From Acidaminococcus fermentans_A (lineage in GTDB: Bacteria; Bacillota; Negativicutes; Acidaminococcales; Acidaminococcaceae), in the NCBI RefSeq assembly GCF_052216985.1, contig NZ_JBQOUY010000024.1, forward strand, positions 1-35,394: 35,394 bases of DNA. The letters are read 5' to 3'. Below the pieces are notes generated by a model, which saw nothing but the letters and a program-made list of their open reading frames with translations, searched no databases and was not told the origin of the DNA. Below, in pieces: positions 6,569 through 14,404 of this stretch. The position numbers and the translations under genes are program-made. Position 1 is the first letter of the stretch; every line of letters begins with the position of its first letter.

Positions 6569-8853
6569 GATTTACGATTTACACGGCTGACTGTACCGGC
6601 AACGAACGAAATGCCATATATTCTAATAAAGCAGTCATCACAAGCAGCAGGGAACTGGGGACGGCTGCTGCTTTCGACCACGTTTGTGCGGCCTATAAGG
6701 ACAACTACCGGAGCCGGGATAACTTCCTGGCTTCCGATGTGGCGGTGATGGACTGCGACAACGACCATACGGAAAATCCGAAGGAGTGGGTGACGGGAGA
6801 AAAGCTCCTTGCCATGCTGCCAAACGTGGCTGTGGCCATCGTTCCGTCCCGGAATAGCGGGAAAGCCAAGGAAGGCCGGAAAGCCCGGCCCCGGTTCCAT
6901 GCGTATTTTCCCATCACCGAAGTGCAGGACGAAAAAGCCTATACGGCCCTGAAGCAGGGGATCCGGGAAGAGTTTCCCTTCTTCGACGCCCAGGCTCTGG
7001 ATGCAGCCCGGTTCCTCTATGGCACGGAAGTGGTGCCGGAAGCTATCTTATGGCAGGAAGGGAAGCAAACCATCACGGATTTTCTGACCGGCCTGGGACC
7101 TTTGGAACCCGACCAGACGGAACCTCCCTTCTATACCGGGAGTTCTATCCCGGAAGGCAACCGGAACAACACCATGTCCCACTTTGCCGGCCGGGTGCTG
7201 AAGCGGTATGGGGATACGGAAAAAGCCTACGAAGCCTACCTGCAGCGGGCTGAGAATTGCGAACCGCGGCTTCCGGAAAAAGAGCTGGACACCATCTGGA
7301 AAAGTGCCCTGAAGTTCTTCCGGAACAAAATCCAGCAAAGCGAGGGGTATGTGCCCCCGGATGAATACAACAAAGCTGTTGGCCACCCGTCCCTCCAGCC
7401 GGATGACTTCTCGGATATCGGGGAAGCCAAAGTCCTGGCCCGGACCTGTATGGGACGCCTTCGGTACACCAGTGCTACGAAGTACATCGCCTACGTGGGT
7501 AATCACTGGGATGAAGATGAACATAAGCCTCTGGGCGTCATCGAGGATTTTATGGATGACCAGCTGGCAGACGCAGAAGAAAAGATCCGCCAGGCAGAAG
7601 ATGACCTGACCGCCATCGGGATCTCCCGGGAAGACGTGAAGTCCAGAAGCAAGACCCTGGCCAACCAGATTCCCGGGGAAAAAGGCCATTTGCTGACGGC
7701 CCTTCTCAACGCGGATGCTTACAAGAAATTCGTCATGAAAAACCGGAACTACAAGAACATCCTCAATGTCCAGAATGCCGCCACCCCCATGCTGGCCCTG
7801 GATGTTTCCGAGCTGGACTATGATCCGGAACTTTTGAACACCCCGGAAGCCACCTACGACCTTTCCAAAGGGATGCATGGAAAACGGCCCCATGACCCGG
7901 ATGACATGATCACCAAAGTCACCGCCTGCTCTCCCGGAACCCAGGGAGGAAACATGTGGCAGGAAAGCCTGGAGCTGTTCTTCTGCAAGGACCAGGAGCT
8001 GATCCGGTACGTGCAGCAGATCGTGGGGATGGCCGCAGTGGGCCGAGTCTATGCCGAACAGATGATTATCGCCTATGGCGGCGGGGCCAACGGGAAATCC
8101 ACCTTCTGGAACACCATCGCCAGGGTGCTGGGGTTGTATTCCGGCAAGATTTCCGCCGAGACCATGACCATGAACTGCCGGCGAAACGTAAAACCGGAAA
8201 TTGCAGAACTGAAAGGGAAGCGGCTGATCATCGCTTCCGAACTGGAAGAAGGCCAGCGGCTCAATACGGGGATGGTGAAGCAGATCTGTTCTGTGGACCC
8301 CATCGAAGCGGAGAAGAAGTTCAAGACTCCCTTCCATTTCGTCCCCTCCCACACACTGGTCCTTTACACCAACCACCTGCCGAAAGTGGCCGCCAACGAT
8401 GACGGCACCTGGCGGAGGCTGATTATCATTCCCTTCAACGCCAGGATTACCCGGAAAAACGACATCAAGAACTATTCGGACTACCTGTTCGAACAAGCCG
8501 GGCCAGCCATTTTGAAGTGGGTCATTGAAGGCGCGGAAGCTGCCATCCGGAAGAAGTTCAAGATTGAGGAACCGGAAACCGTGCGGAACGCGGTAGAGAA
8601 ATACCGGGAGGACAACGATTGGCTGGGACAATTCCTGGACGCCCATTGTGACGTGGATCCCTCCTTCACGGAGAAGTCGGGGGATTTGTACCAGCAGTAC
8701 CGGATCGTCTGTATGCAGACGGGTGAATACACCAGAAGCACTTCGGATTTCTATGGGAATCTGGAGAAGGCGGGGTTCTTCCGTCACAAGACGAAGAAAG
8801 GAATCGTTGTTCACGGGCTGCGGTTGAAAGAAGGACAGGATTTTCTGGACTAA
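6565..8853 (+). CDS. P4-type primase/helicase for phage replication
   Basis: 762 residues. The N-terminal third has primase-like features (VAVMDCDND, IVPSRNSGKAKEGRKARPRFHAYFPI, FFDAQALDAARFLYG), followed by a PriCT-like helical segment (EKELDTIWKSALKFF, ~240-255). The C-terminal half is an SF3 helicase: Walker A GGGANGKST at 505-513, Walker B-like GKRLIIASELEEG, sensor region TLVLYTNHLPKV, and arginine finger region DDGTWRRLIIIPF. This is the D5/P4 alpha arrangement, which unwinds and primes at a phage origin. The gene overlaps the upstream gene by 4 bases and is followed directly by a tandem repeat array that looks like the origin. Confidence 0.9.
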   Translation: MRFTIYTADCTGNERNAIYSNKAVITSSRELGTAAAFDHVCAAYKDNYRSRDNFLASDVAVMDCDNDHTENPKEWVTGEKLLAMLPNVAVAIVPSRNSGKAKEGRKARPRFHAYFPITEVQDEKAYTALKQGIREEFPFFDAQALDAARFLYGTEVVPEAILWQEGKQTITDFLTGLGPLEPDQTEPPFYTGSSIPEGNRNNTMSHFAGRVLKRYGDTEKAYEAYLQRAENCEPRLPEKELDTIWKSALKFFRNKIQQSEGYVPPDEYNKAVGHPSLQPDDFSDIGEAKVLARTCMGRLRYTSATKYIAYVGNHWDEDEHKPLGVIEDFMDDQLADAEEKIRQAEDDLTAIGISREDVKSRSKTLANQIPGEKGHLLTALLNADAYKKFVMKNRNYKNILNVQNAATPMLALDVSELDYDPELLNTPEATYDLSKGMHGKRPHDPDDMITKVTACSPGTQGGNMWQESLELFFCKDQELIRYVQQIVGMAAVGRVYAEQMIIAYGGGANGKSTFWNTIARVLGLYSGKISAETMTMNCRRNVKPEIAELKGKRLIIASELEEGQRLNTGMVKQICSVDPIEAEKKFKTPFHFVPSHTLVLYTNHLPKVAANDDGTWRRLIIIPFNARITRKNDIKNYSDYLFEQAGPAILKWVIEGAEAAIRKKFKIEEPETVRNAVEKYREDNDWLGQFLDAHCDVDPSFTEKSGDLYQQYRIVCMQTGEYTRSTSDFYGNLEKAGFFRHKTKKGIVVHGLRLKEGQDFLD

Positions 8854-9306
8854 AAGGTGCAGGTGGGTGCAGGTCTACTACTGACAGTCCTAAAGAAGAA
8901 TTTTTTAAGAAGTTCTATATAAAGGTATGTTGAAGACCTTCACCACCTGCACCCCATGGGATTAATGGAAAATCTAAAAGGTGCAGGTGGGTGCAGGTCT
9001 ACTACTGACAGTCCTAAAGAAGAATTTTTAAAAGAGTTCTATATAAAGGTATGTTAGAGACCTTCACCACCTGCACCCCATGGGATTAATGGAAAAATCT
9101 AAAAGGTGCAGGTGGGTGCAGGTCTACTACTGACAGTTCTAAAGAAGAATTTTTAAAAGAGTTCTATATAAAGGTATGCTGGAGACCTTCACCACCTGCA
9201 CCTTATGAAAAGTGACAGTAGTGACACTCTCACCTGAAAGTCCTAAAGAAGATTTTAAAAAAGGATCTATAGAGAGGGTATGTTGAAGAGTGTCACCACC
9301 GTCACT
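8852..9306. repeat. Tandem 124-125 bp repeat array, likely replication origin
   Basis: Three near-identical units begin at about 8852, 8976 and 9101. A fourth, diverged unit occupies 9207-9306. Each unit has a left arm with two GGTGCAGGT-like iterons, a conserved centre (GTCCTAAAGAAGA and CTATAnA...GGTATGT), and a right arm complementary to the left: 8856-8876 with 8934-8953, 8980-9000 with 9058-9077, 9105-9125 with 9183-9202, 9211-9230 with 9287-9306. In unit 4 the arms have changed to GTGAC-type sequence on both sides while 18 of 20 positions still pair. Phage P4 replicates from ori plus a crr made of ~120-bp repeats with iterons bound by its alpha primase-helicase. The setting here, straight after a P4-type gene, is the same. 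No gene lies in this 476-base stretch. Confidence 0.65.
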
Positions 9307-9329
9307 CCCATACTGAAGGAGGAAAAGCG

Positions 9330-9653
9330 ATGATTAACAAGAAAGAACGGACGATTGAACTGTACAAACTGGTGGGAGCCGAAATGCGGCTGTTCCGGAC
9401 ATTGGGTGGAAATCTTGCCATCCACATGTCTCAGGTCCTTTTGTCTACGGATACGGACAAATTCATGCGGGTCCTGCAAAAGATTGATGAAGTGCGGTCC
9501 CGGGCGGAAGACAACATGTTCCATGACCATCCGGAAGTCAGCAATGACTATCTGAATGTGTTTTACGGAGACCTGAAGCATGAACCCAGAACCCCGGTGG
9601 ATGCGGAAGTGATGGCAAAGGCAAAGGAGGCAGCAGATGTCCTTTTTAAATGA
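9330..9653 (+). CDS. Hypothetical helical phage protein
   Basis: 107 residues with a strong AAGGAGG site before ATG. It is largely helical and charged (KKERTIELYKLVGAEMRLFRTLGG, DTDKFMRVLQKIDEVRSRAED) with no motif I recognise. It is the first gene after the repeat array and overlaps the VRR-NUC gene by 17 bases, so it belongs to that replication/recombination operon. Confidence 0.7.
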   Translation: MINKKERTIELYKLVGAEMRLFRTLGGNLAIHMSQVLLSTDTDKFMRVLQKIDEVRSRAEDNMFHDHPEVSNDYLNVFYGDLKHEPRTPVDAEVMAKAKEAADVLFK

Positions 9654-9939
9654 GAAACAAGTAGAACTGAAGCTGGTGACGGAAACGAGGAAGAAAGGCG
9701 GACTGGCTGTGAAGTTCGTTTCCCCTTCCTTTTCCGGCATGCCGGACCGGCTGGTCCTTCTTCCTGGTGGGAAGCTGGCCTTTGTGGAAGTGAAGGCACC
9801 GGGGAAGAAACCACGGGTTCTGCAGGTGAAAAGGCACGAAAAGCTTCGGGAGCTGGGGTTCCGGGTGTTCGTCCTGGATGCCCTGGAAGATATCCCCGGG
9901 CTGCTGCAGACCATCGCGGAAGGAGGTGATGCCCAATGA
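9637..9939 (+). CDS. VRR-NUC domain nuclease
   Basis: 100 residues, a stand-alone VRR-NUC fold of the PD-(D/E)xK superfamily. The active-site pattern is visible: VKFVSPSFSGMPDRLVLL supplies the Asp, KLAFVEVKAPG supplies the E-x-K pair, and RVLQVKRHEKLRELG gives the following Gln/His helix. Family members cut structured or branched DNA. In many Firmicute phages this gene sits directly before an SNF2-type helicase, as here, with an ATGA overlap. It is probably a replication or recombination nuclease. Confidence 0.88.
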   Translation: MSFLNEKQVELKLVTETRKKGGLAVKFVSPSFSGMPDRLVLLPGGKLAFVEVKAPGKKPRVLQVKRHEKLRELGFRVFVLDALEDIPGLLQTIAEGGDAQ

Positions 9940-11290
9940 AGTTCATACCCCATGTATACCAGACCTATGCCATCGAGTACATCAAGACCCACCCGGTGAC
10001 GGCTCTCCTGCTGGATATGGGCTTAGGTTCGGCAAGACGGTGACGACCTTGACGGCTATTCGGGATTTGATGTATGACTCCTTTGAAGTCCACCGGGTTT
10101 TGATCGTAGGACCCCTCAGAGTAGCGAGAGATACTTGGCCGGAAGAACTCCGTAAATGGGACCACCTGAAGGAGCTCACCTGCAGCGTGGTCGTGGGGTC
10201 CGTGACGGAACGGAGGCGGGCCCTCCAGAAGCCAGCAGACCTTTACATCGTGAACCGGGAGAACCTGGTGTGGCTTTGCAAGAACTGCCGGCTGGATTTT
10301 GATATGGTGGTCCTGGACGAACTGTCTTCTTTCAAGAACCAGCAGGCCCAGCGGTTCAAGGCCATGAAGGCCCTGCGGCCCAAGGTAAAACGGATCGTGG
10401 GCCTCACGGGGACTCCCAGCGGCAACGGCCTTATGGACCTGTGGGCGGAGTTCCGGCTCCTGGACATGGGAGAGCGGCTGGGGAGATACATCAGCCAGTA
10501 CCGGAACACCTATTTCCAGCCGGACAAACGGAACGGGATGGTGGTGTTTTCCTACAAGCCCCTGCCGGGAGCAGAGGACGCCATCTACCAGAAGATCGCG
10601 GACATCACCGTGTCCATGAAGGCCACAGACTATTTGCAGATGCCGGATTTGGTACGTGTGAAAACCGAGGTCAATCTTTCGGACTCGGAGCGGAAGCGGT
10701 ATCATGACTTCAAAAAGTCCCTGGTGATGGATCTTCCAGGCGGCGAGGTGACGGCCGCCAATGCCGCAGCCCTTACCCTGAAACTGTCCCAGATGGCCAA
10801 CGGAGCCATCTACACCGATGACGGGAAGACCATCCGGCTCCATGACCGGAAGCTGGATGCCCTGGAAGACCTGGTGGAAAGTGCCAATGGCCGGCCGGTC
10901 CTTGTGGCCTACTGGTTCCGGCACGACCGGGAACGGATCTGTCAGAGGATGGAAGCCAGGGAACTGAAGGAGAGCAGGGACTTTGCCGACTGGAATGCCG
11001 GGAAGATCCCGGTGGCTCTCATCCACCCGGCTTCTGCCGGCCATGGACTCAACCTGCAGCAGGGCGGGTCCATCCTGATCTGGTTCGGGCTGACTTGGAG
11101 TCTGGAACTCTACCAGCAGACGGTGGCCCGGCTCTGGCGACAGGGACAAACCAGCCGGACGGTGATCGTCCAGCACATTGTGACGAAAGGCACCATGGAC
11201 GAACGGATCCTGAAGGCCCTGGAGAAGAAAGACAGTTCTCAAGCGGCACTGATCGAAGCCGTGAAGGCAGATTTGGAGGGGAAAATATGA
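9936..11290 (+). pseudogene. SNF2-type DEAD/DEAH helicase, frameshifted at Walker A
   Basis: ATG 9936 has an AAGGAGGTGAT site and overlaps the nuclease stop. Its frame reads MKFIPHVYQTYAIEYIKTHP, then TALLLDMGLG, and hits a stop at 10041-10043. The helicase continues in another frame from GKTVTTLTAIRDLM. The break is at about 10021-10030, inside the ATP-binding loop, where DMGFGKT or DMGLGKT is expected. Downstream motifs are intact: VVLDELSSFKN (Walker B), GLTGTPSGNGLMDLW (motif III region), ASAGHGLNLQQGG (V) and QQTVARLWRQGQT (VI, arginine finger). Without ribosomal frameshifting or a sequencing error the protein lacks its Walker A lysine context or its start. The sequence around the break shows no classic slippery heptamer. 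Confidence 0.8.
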
Positions 11291-11739
11291 ACGCGAGGGA
11301 TTATTTGCAACAGGGATTTTACCTGGATAAAAAAATAGAGAGCAACCTGCGGGAAGTAGCCGAAGTGCGGCACCTTTGTCTGGGAATCTCCGCAGCCGGG
11401 CTGGAAGAAAGCCACAACCCCAACCGGCCCACGGAAGCTCCCTTCGTCCGGACCATCGAGAAGATCTGGGAGCGGGAGCAGGAGATCAACCGGGAAGTGG
11501 ACCGGCTGGTGGACCTGAAGTATGAAATCGGCCAGGTCATCGATCGGGTGGAAGACGAAGCCCAGCGGCTGGTCCTCCGGGACCGGTACATCCACTTCGA
11601 CTCCTGGGAAGACATCGCCCGGAGCATGGGCAAAGGAATCCGGTGGGTCTACACGGTCCATGGGGAAGGGATGGCAGCCGTTGAAAAAATTTTGGAGGCG
11701 TGCAGTGAATTGCAGGAAAATGCAGTAGAGAAGCACTAG
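11287..11739 (+). CDS. DUF1492/ArpU-like phage transcription regulator
   Basis: 150 residues. ATG 11287 overlaps the helicase stop (ATGA). The N-terminus, YLQQGFYLDKKIESNLREV, followed by a coiled coil (REQEINREVDRLVDLKYEIGQVIDRV) and a C-terminal sigma region-4-like helix-turn-helix (RLVLRDRYIHFDSWEDIARSMGKGIRWVYTVHGEGM), is typical of DUF1492. These proteins stand just before packaging genes and act like ArpU/RinA, switching on late transcription. A promoter-like site and terminator follow at 11757-11831. Confidence 0.8.
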   Translation: MNARDYLQQGFYLDKKIESNLREVAEVRHLCLGISAAGLEESHNPNRPTEAPFVRTIEKIWEREQEINREVDRLVDLKYEIGQVIDRVEDEAQRLVLRDRYIHFDSWEDIARSMGKGIRWVYTVHGEGMAAVEKILEACSELQENAVEKH

Positions 11740-11756
11740 AATTCAATAGCCTCTTC

Positions 11757-11765
11757 GTGGTATGA
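11757..11765 (+). promoter_or_regulatory. Extended -10 promoter candidate before HNH gene
   Basis: TGGTATGAT (11757-11765) is an extended -10 box in an otherwise non-coding gap. No good -35 is seen, as would be expected for an activator-dependent late promoter. The regulator gene just upstream could be the activator. A terminator follows within 70 bases. Confidence 0.35.
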
Positions 11766-11793
11766 TAGAATCACGAGAAAAGGGAATAAAGAC

Positions 11794-11831
11794 AAGCCTT
11801 GCGGGATGTAAAAATCCTACAAGGCTTTTTT
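11794..11831 (+). terminator. Intrinsic terminator between early and packaging genes
   Basis: AAGCCTTG (11794-11801) pairs with CAAGGCTT (11820-11827), with an inner stem GGAT/ATCC (11804-11807 with 11814-11817). A run of six T starts at 11826. With the -10 candidate upstream it encloses a possible ~65-base transcript. Confidence 0.75.
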
Positions 11832-11855
11832 CATGCCCGAAAGGAGGTGGCAGCT

Positions 11856-12224
11856 GTGCCTAGAAAACCGAAACGACCCTGTTCCTTCCCAGGCTGCCCG
11901 AACCTGACGGACGGGCGGTACTGCGAGAGGCACCAGAAGATTATCGACAAGCGGTACGAAAAGTATGAGCGAAGTTCTGGTACAAAGAAACGGTACGGAA
12001 GGACCTGGAAGAAGATCCGGGATGCCTACGTGGCCAGCCATCCTCTCTGTGAGCTGTGCTTACAGAACGGCCGGTACGTGGTGGCGGAAGAAGTGCACCA
12101 CAAGAAGCCTCTGGCGGAAGGCGGGACCCACGAATGGAACAACCTGATCGCTTTATGCAAAGCCTGCCATGCCCGGATCCATGCCAAACGGGGAGACAGG
12201 TGGCATAAAAAAGTGAAATTTTAA
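11856..12224 (+). CDS. HNH endonuclease (packaging-associated)
   Basis: 122 residues from GTG 11856, preceded by AAGGAGG at 11841-11847. An upstream TTG in the same frame lies in the terminator and is unlikely. An N-terminal zinc-binding region (CSFPGCPNLTDGRYCERH) precedes the HNH core: CELCLQNG, VHHKKPLAEGGTHEWNNLIALCKACHARIH, with CxxC pairs and the catalytic His. HNH proteins next to terminase genes are needed for cohesive-end maturation in HK97-like phages. The location before small terminase fits that role. Confidence 0.88.
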   Translation: MPRKPKRPCSFPGCPNLTDGRYCERHQKIIDKRYEKYERSSGTKKRYGRTWKKIRDAYVASHPLCELCLQNGRYVVAEEVHHKKPLAEGGTHEWNNLIALCKACHARIHAKRGDRWHKKVKF

Positions 12225-12369
12225 AATGTTAAATCTGAAACAAAGTCGTATACCCAGGGGGAGTATGAATCTCTGGAAGCCCGGAAAGCCAGAACGGGCG
12301 AGGGGTCACGCGCGAAAAAAACGCGTTTTCAAAAAGGGTATTGACCCGGTGAAAAAGGGGGTGTGAAAA
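12225..12369. other. Non-coding gap before small terminase, possible cos/pac region
   Basis: 145 bases without a gene between HNH and small terminase. It contains a short hairpin ACGCG/CGCGT (12308-12312 with 12322-12326) followed by TTTT, and several G-rich runs. Packaging start sites often lie here in HK97-like phages. No cohesive-end sequence can be identified by eye. Confidence 0.25.
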
Positions 12370-12915
12370 ATAGCAAAAGACGGAACCATGCGAGGGGGAC
12401 TGCGGGTTGGCCAGGGCCGGAAACCCAGGGCCCTGCTGGACAAACTGCCGGACAATCCGGGGAAGCGGCCGCTTAAGGTGATGGACCTGCCGGAAGGGGC
12501 GGATCTATCTGGAGAAGATATGCCGGAACCCAAAGCCTACATGAAGGAAAAGCAGCGGAACGGCGGGAAGCTGGAGGCGGAAGAAATCTACCGGGAAACC
12601 TGGCTGTGGCTCAAAGCCCGGCACTGCGAGAAACTGGTAAGCCCTCAGCTCATCAGCCAGTACGCCATGGCGGTGTCCCGGTGGATCCAGTGCGAACATG
12701 CCATTTCGGAATATGGCTTTCTTGCCAAGCACCCCACCACCAATGCGGCCATTGCTTCTCCATACGTGACCATGGGCCAGAACTACATGAAGCAGGTGAA
12801 CCAGATCTGGTATCAGATCTACCAGGTGGTGAAGGAAAACTGCTCCGTGGAGTTTGCCGGCAACACGCCCCAGGATGACGTGATGGAACGGCTGCTGCGG
12901 TCGCGGAAGGTATAG
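12370..12915 (+). CDS. Terminase small subunit, P27 family, probable ATA start
   Basis: The first ATG in frame is at 12388 and gives MRGGLRVGQGRKPRALLDKL, but it lacks a nearby ribosome site. Six codons upstream, ATA 12370 is preceded at 7 bases by GGGGGTG and would add (I/M)AKDGT. P27-family small terminases commonly begin MAxDGT-RGG-R-G-GRKP, so I take ATA as the start or as a mutated ATG. The 181-residue protein has the basic N-terminus followed by helices (IYRETWLWLKARHCEKLVSPQLI, AMAVSRWIQCEHAI) of the family. It recognises phage DNA and hands it to the large subunit. The large subunit here is displaced 4.5 kb downstream by accessory genes. Confidence 0.8.
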   Translation: MAKDGTMRGGLRVGQGRKPRALLDKLPDNPGKRPLKVMDLPEGADLSGEDMPEPKAYMKEKQRNGGKLEAEEIYRETWLWLKARHCEKLVSPQLISQYAMAVSRWIQCEHAISEYGFLAKHPTTNAAIASPYVTMGQNYMKQVNQIWYQIYQVVKENCSVEFAGNTPQDDVMERLLRSRKV

Positions 12916-12916
12916 C

Positions 12917-13084
12917 ATGACAGCAAGAGAATTCATTTCCCGGCTGAGGGGATATCCCCTCACCAAACAACAGATCAAAACATTACGAGGACAAGCCCTT
13001 TGTGGGGACCTGAACGGTGCCCGCAGGGGGCTTGCTGCGATTATAAGGAGAAACATGGCATGGAGAAAACAACCAAAGAGATGA
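12917..13084 (+). CDS. Small basic phage protein (55 aa)
   Basis: A 55-codon frame starting at ATG 12917, one base after the small terminase stop, with GGAAGG upstream. It reads MTAREFISRLRGYPLTKQQI, then LRGQALCGDLNGARRGL. Small proteins with the pattern LTKQQIKTLRGQAL-GD--GA-KGL occur between terminase and methylase genes in Firmicute phages. I recall the pattern but no function. It overlaps the methyltransferase start by 25 bases, suggesting translational coupling. Confidence 0.55.
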   Translation: MTAREFISRLRGYPLTKQQIKTLRGQALCGDLNGARRGLAAIIRRNMAWRKQPKR

Positions 13085-14316
13085 GGCTCCTCCCCGTCGA
13101 TGAGCTGATTCCCTATGTAAATAACGCCCGGACCCATTCCCCGGAACAGATTAACAAGCTCCGGGCCAGCCTGCGGGAATTCGGGTTCATCAACCCGGTG
13201 ATCATCGATAAGGACAAGAACATCATTGCCGGCCACGGTCGGGTGATGGCAGCCCGGGAAGAAGGGATCAAAGAAGTGCCCTGCGTCCTGGTGGACTATC
13301 TTACCGAAGCCCAGAAGAAAGCCTATATCCTGGCCGACAACCGGATGGCCCTGGATGCCGGATGGGACGAAGAAATGCTGCGGGTGGAAATTGAATCCCT
13401 CCAGGGAGCGGACTTTGATGTGAGCCTCTCCGGCTTTAGCGATGACGAAATCGCCCATATCTTCGATGAAGAAACAGAAGCCAAAGAAGATGACTTCAAC
13501 GTGGAAGAAGAACTGCAGAAACCGGTGTTTTCCAAAGCCGGGGACCTCTGGCAGCTGGGCAAGCACCGGGTCCTGTGCGGGGATTCTACCAAGCCGGAAA
13601 CTTATGCTCAGTTGATGGATGGAGTAAAGCCAAACCTGGTCCTGACGGATCCTCCGTACCTGGTCAACCTCCGGAGTACTTCCGGGAAGATCAGGAACGA
13701 TGATCTGAACGACCAGGAAGGGTACGAGTTCCTGAAAAAGGCCTTCACCTGCTTCCATGATGCCATGGCGGCGGACGCCTCCATCTATGTGTTCTACGCC
13801 ACCATGAAGGCCCGGGTCTTTTATGACGCTTTCGAAGATGCCGGTTTCAAAGTGGGAGCTGGCCTGATCTGGAAAAAGCCCAAGGCCCCCTTTATGCGCA
13901 CCGACTGGAAGTTTAACATGGAACCCATTATCTTCGGGTGGCGGAAAGACGGAAAACACAACTGGTACGGGGACCAGAAACAGAAAGCAGTCTTTGAGTT
14001 TGACGGGATCAAGAACAGCAAAGAGGACGGTTTCGGGCACCCCTCCAGTAAGCCGGTGCCCATGCTGGCCTATCTGATCAAGCTGAGCAGCCAGATCAAC
14101 GGGGTGGTGCTGGACGGATTCCTGGGGTCTGCTTCCACCCTCATGGCCTGCGACCAGCTGGGCCGGATCTGTTATGGGGTGGAGCTGGAACCCAAGTTCG
14201 TGGATGTGGCGGTGAAGCGGTACCTGGCTTCCCACGAAGGGGAGCAGGACAGCGTGACCGTCCTGCGAAATGGGAAAACATACACCTATCAGGAAGTTGT
14301 GGGCGGAGAAAAATAA
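13060..14316 (+). CDS. ParB-like domain fused to DNA methyltransferase
   Basis: 418 residues from ATG 13060, with AAGGAG 9 bases upstream. Residues ~1-95 are a ParB/Srx-like N-terminal domain: VDELIPYVNNARTHSPEQI, GFINPVIIDKDKNIIAGHGRVMAA, LADNRMALDAGW. A second part from ~165 is an amino-methyltransferase of the beta order: VLCGDSTKPETY and VLTDPPY (catalytic motif IV) come first, and the AdoMet-binding DGFLGSASTLMACDQLGRICYGVELEP comes last. DPPY indicates N6-adenine or N4-cytosine methylation. Phages use such fusions to protect their DNA from host restriction. No partner nuclease is present, so it looks like an orphan modification enzyme. Confidence 0.9.
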   Translation: MEKTTKEMRLLPVDELIPYVNNARTHSPEQINKLRASLREFGFINPVIIDKDKNIIAGHGRVMAAREEGIKEVPCVLVDYLTEAQKKAYILADNRMALDAGWDEEMLRVEIESLQGADFDVSLSGFSDDEIAHIFDEETEAKEDDFNVEEELQKPVFSKAGDLWQLGKHRVLCGDSTKPETYAQLMDGVKPNLVLTDPPYLVNLRSTSGKIRNDDLNDQEGYEFLKKAFTCFHDAMAADASIYVFYATMKARVFYDAFEDAGFKVGAGLIWKKPKAPFMRTDWKFNMEPIIFGWRKDGKHNWYGDQKQKAVFEFDGIKNSKEDGFGHPSSKPVPMLAYLIKLSSQINGVVLDGFLGSASTLMACDQLGRICYGVELEPKFVDVAVKRYLASHEGEQDSVTVLRNGKTYTYQEVVGGEK

Positions 14317-14335
14317 AGAACAAAAAGGGCTACAT

Positions 14336-14382
14336 TTTGCTTGCTATTATTCGCCTTTAGAGTGATTAATAACAGTACCAAA
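14336..14382 (+). promoter_or_regulatory. Conserved cassette promoter element, copy A
   Basis: TTGCTA at 14341-14346, a 17-base spacer ending TTTAGAGT, then GATTAA, then a -CCAAA tail. It matches copies B, C and D at 15451, 16488 and 16828, including the spacer sequence. TTGCTA can serve as -35 and GATTAA/GATATA as -10. Copy A stands before the gene at 14405, whose own AAGGAGGT follows. Confidence 0.6.
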
Positions 14383-14404
14383 ATACCCTAAGGAGGTACC
14401 AATC

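Noticed and set aside
7048..8814. Long minus-strand open frame (588 codons) opposite the primase
   Set aside because: The plus strand encodes a well-recognised primase-helicase with intact motifs. The antisense protein is rich in Pro, Gly, His and Phe without domains, as expected for the complement of GC-rich coding DNA.
8852..9306. Possible CRISPR array
   Set aside because: The units are 124-125 bp and repeated over their whole length, without unique spacers and without cas genes.
11095..11286. Upstream extension of the DUF1492 gene
   Set aside because: It lies in the helicase gene in another frame. ATG 11287 overlaps the helicase stop and gives the normal family N-terminus.
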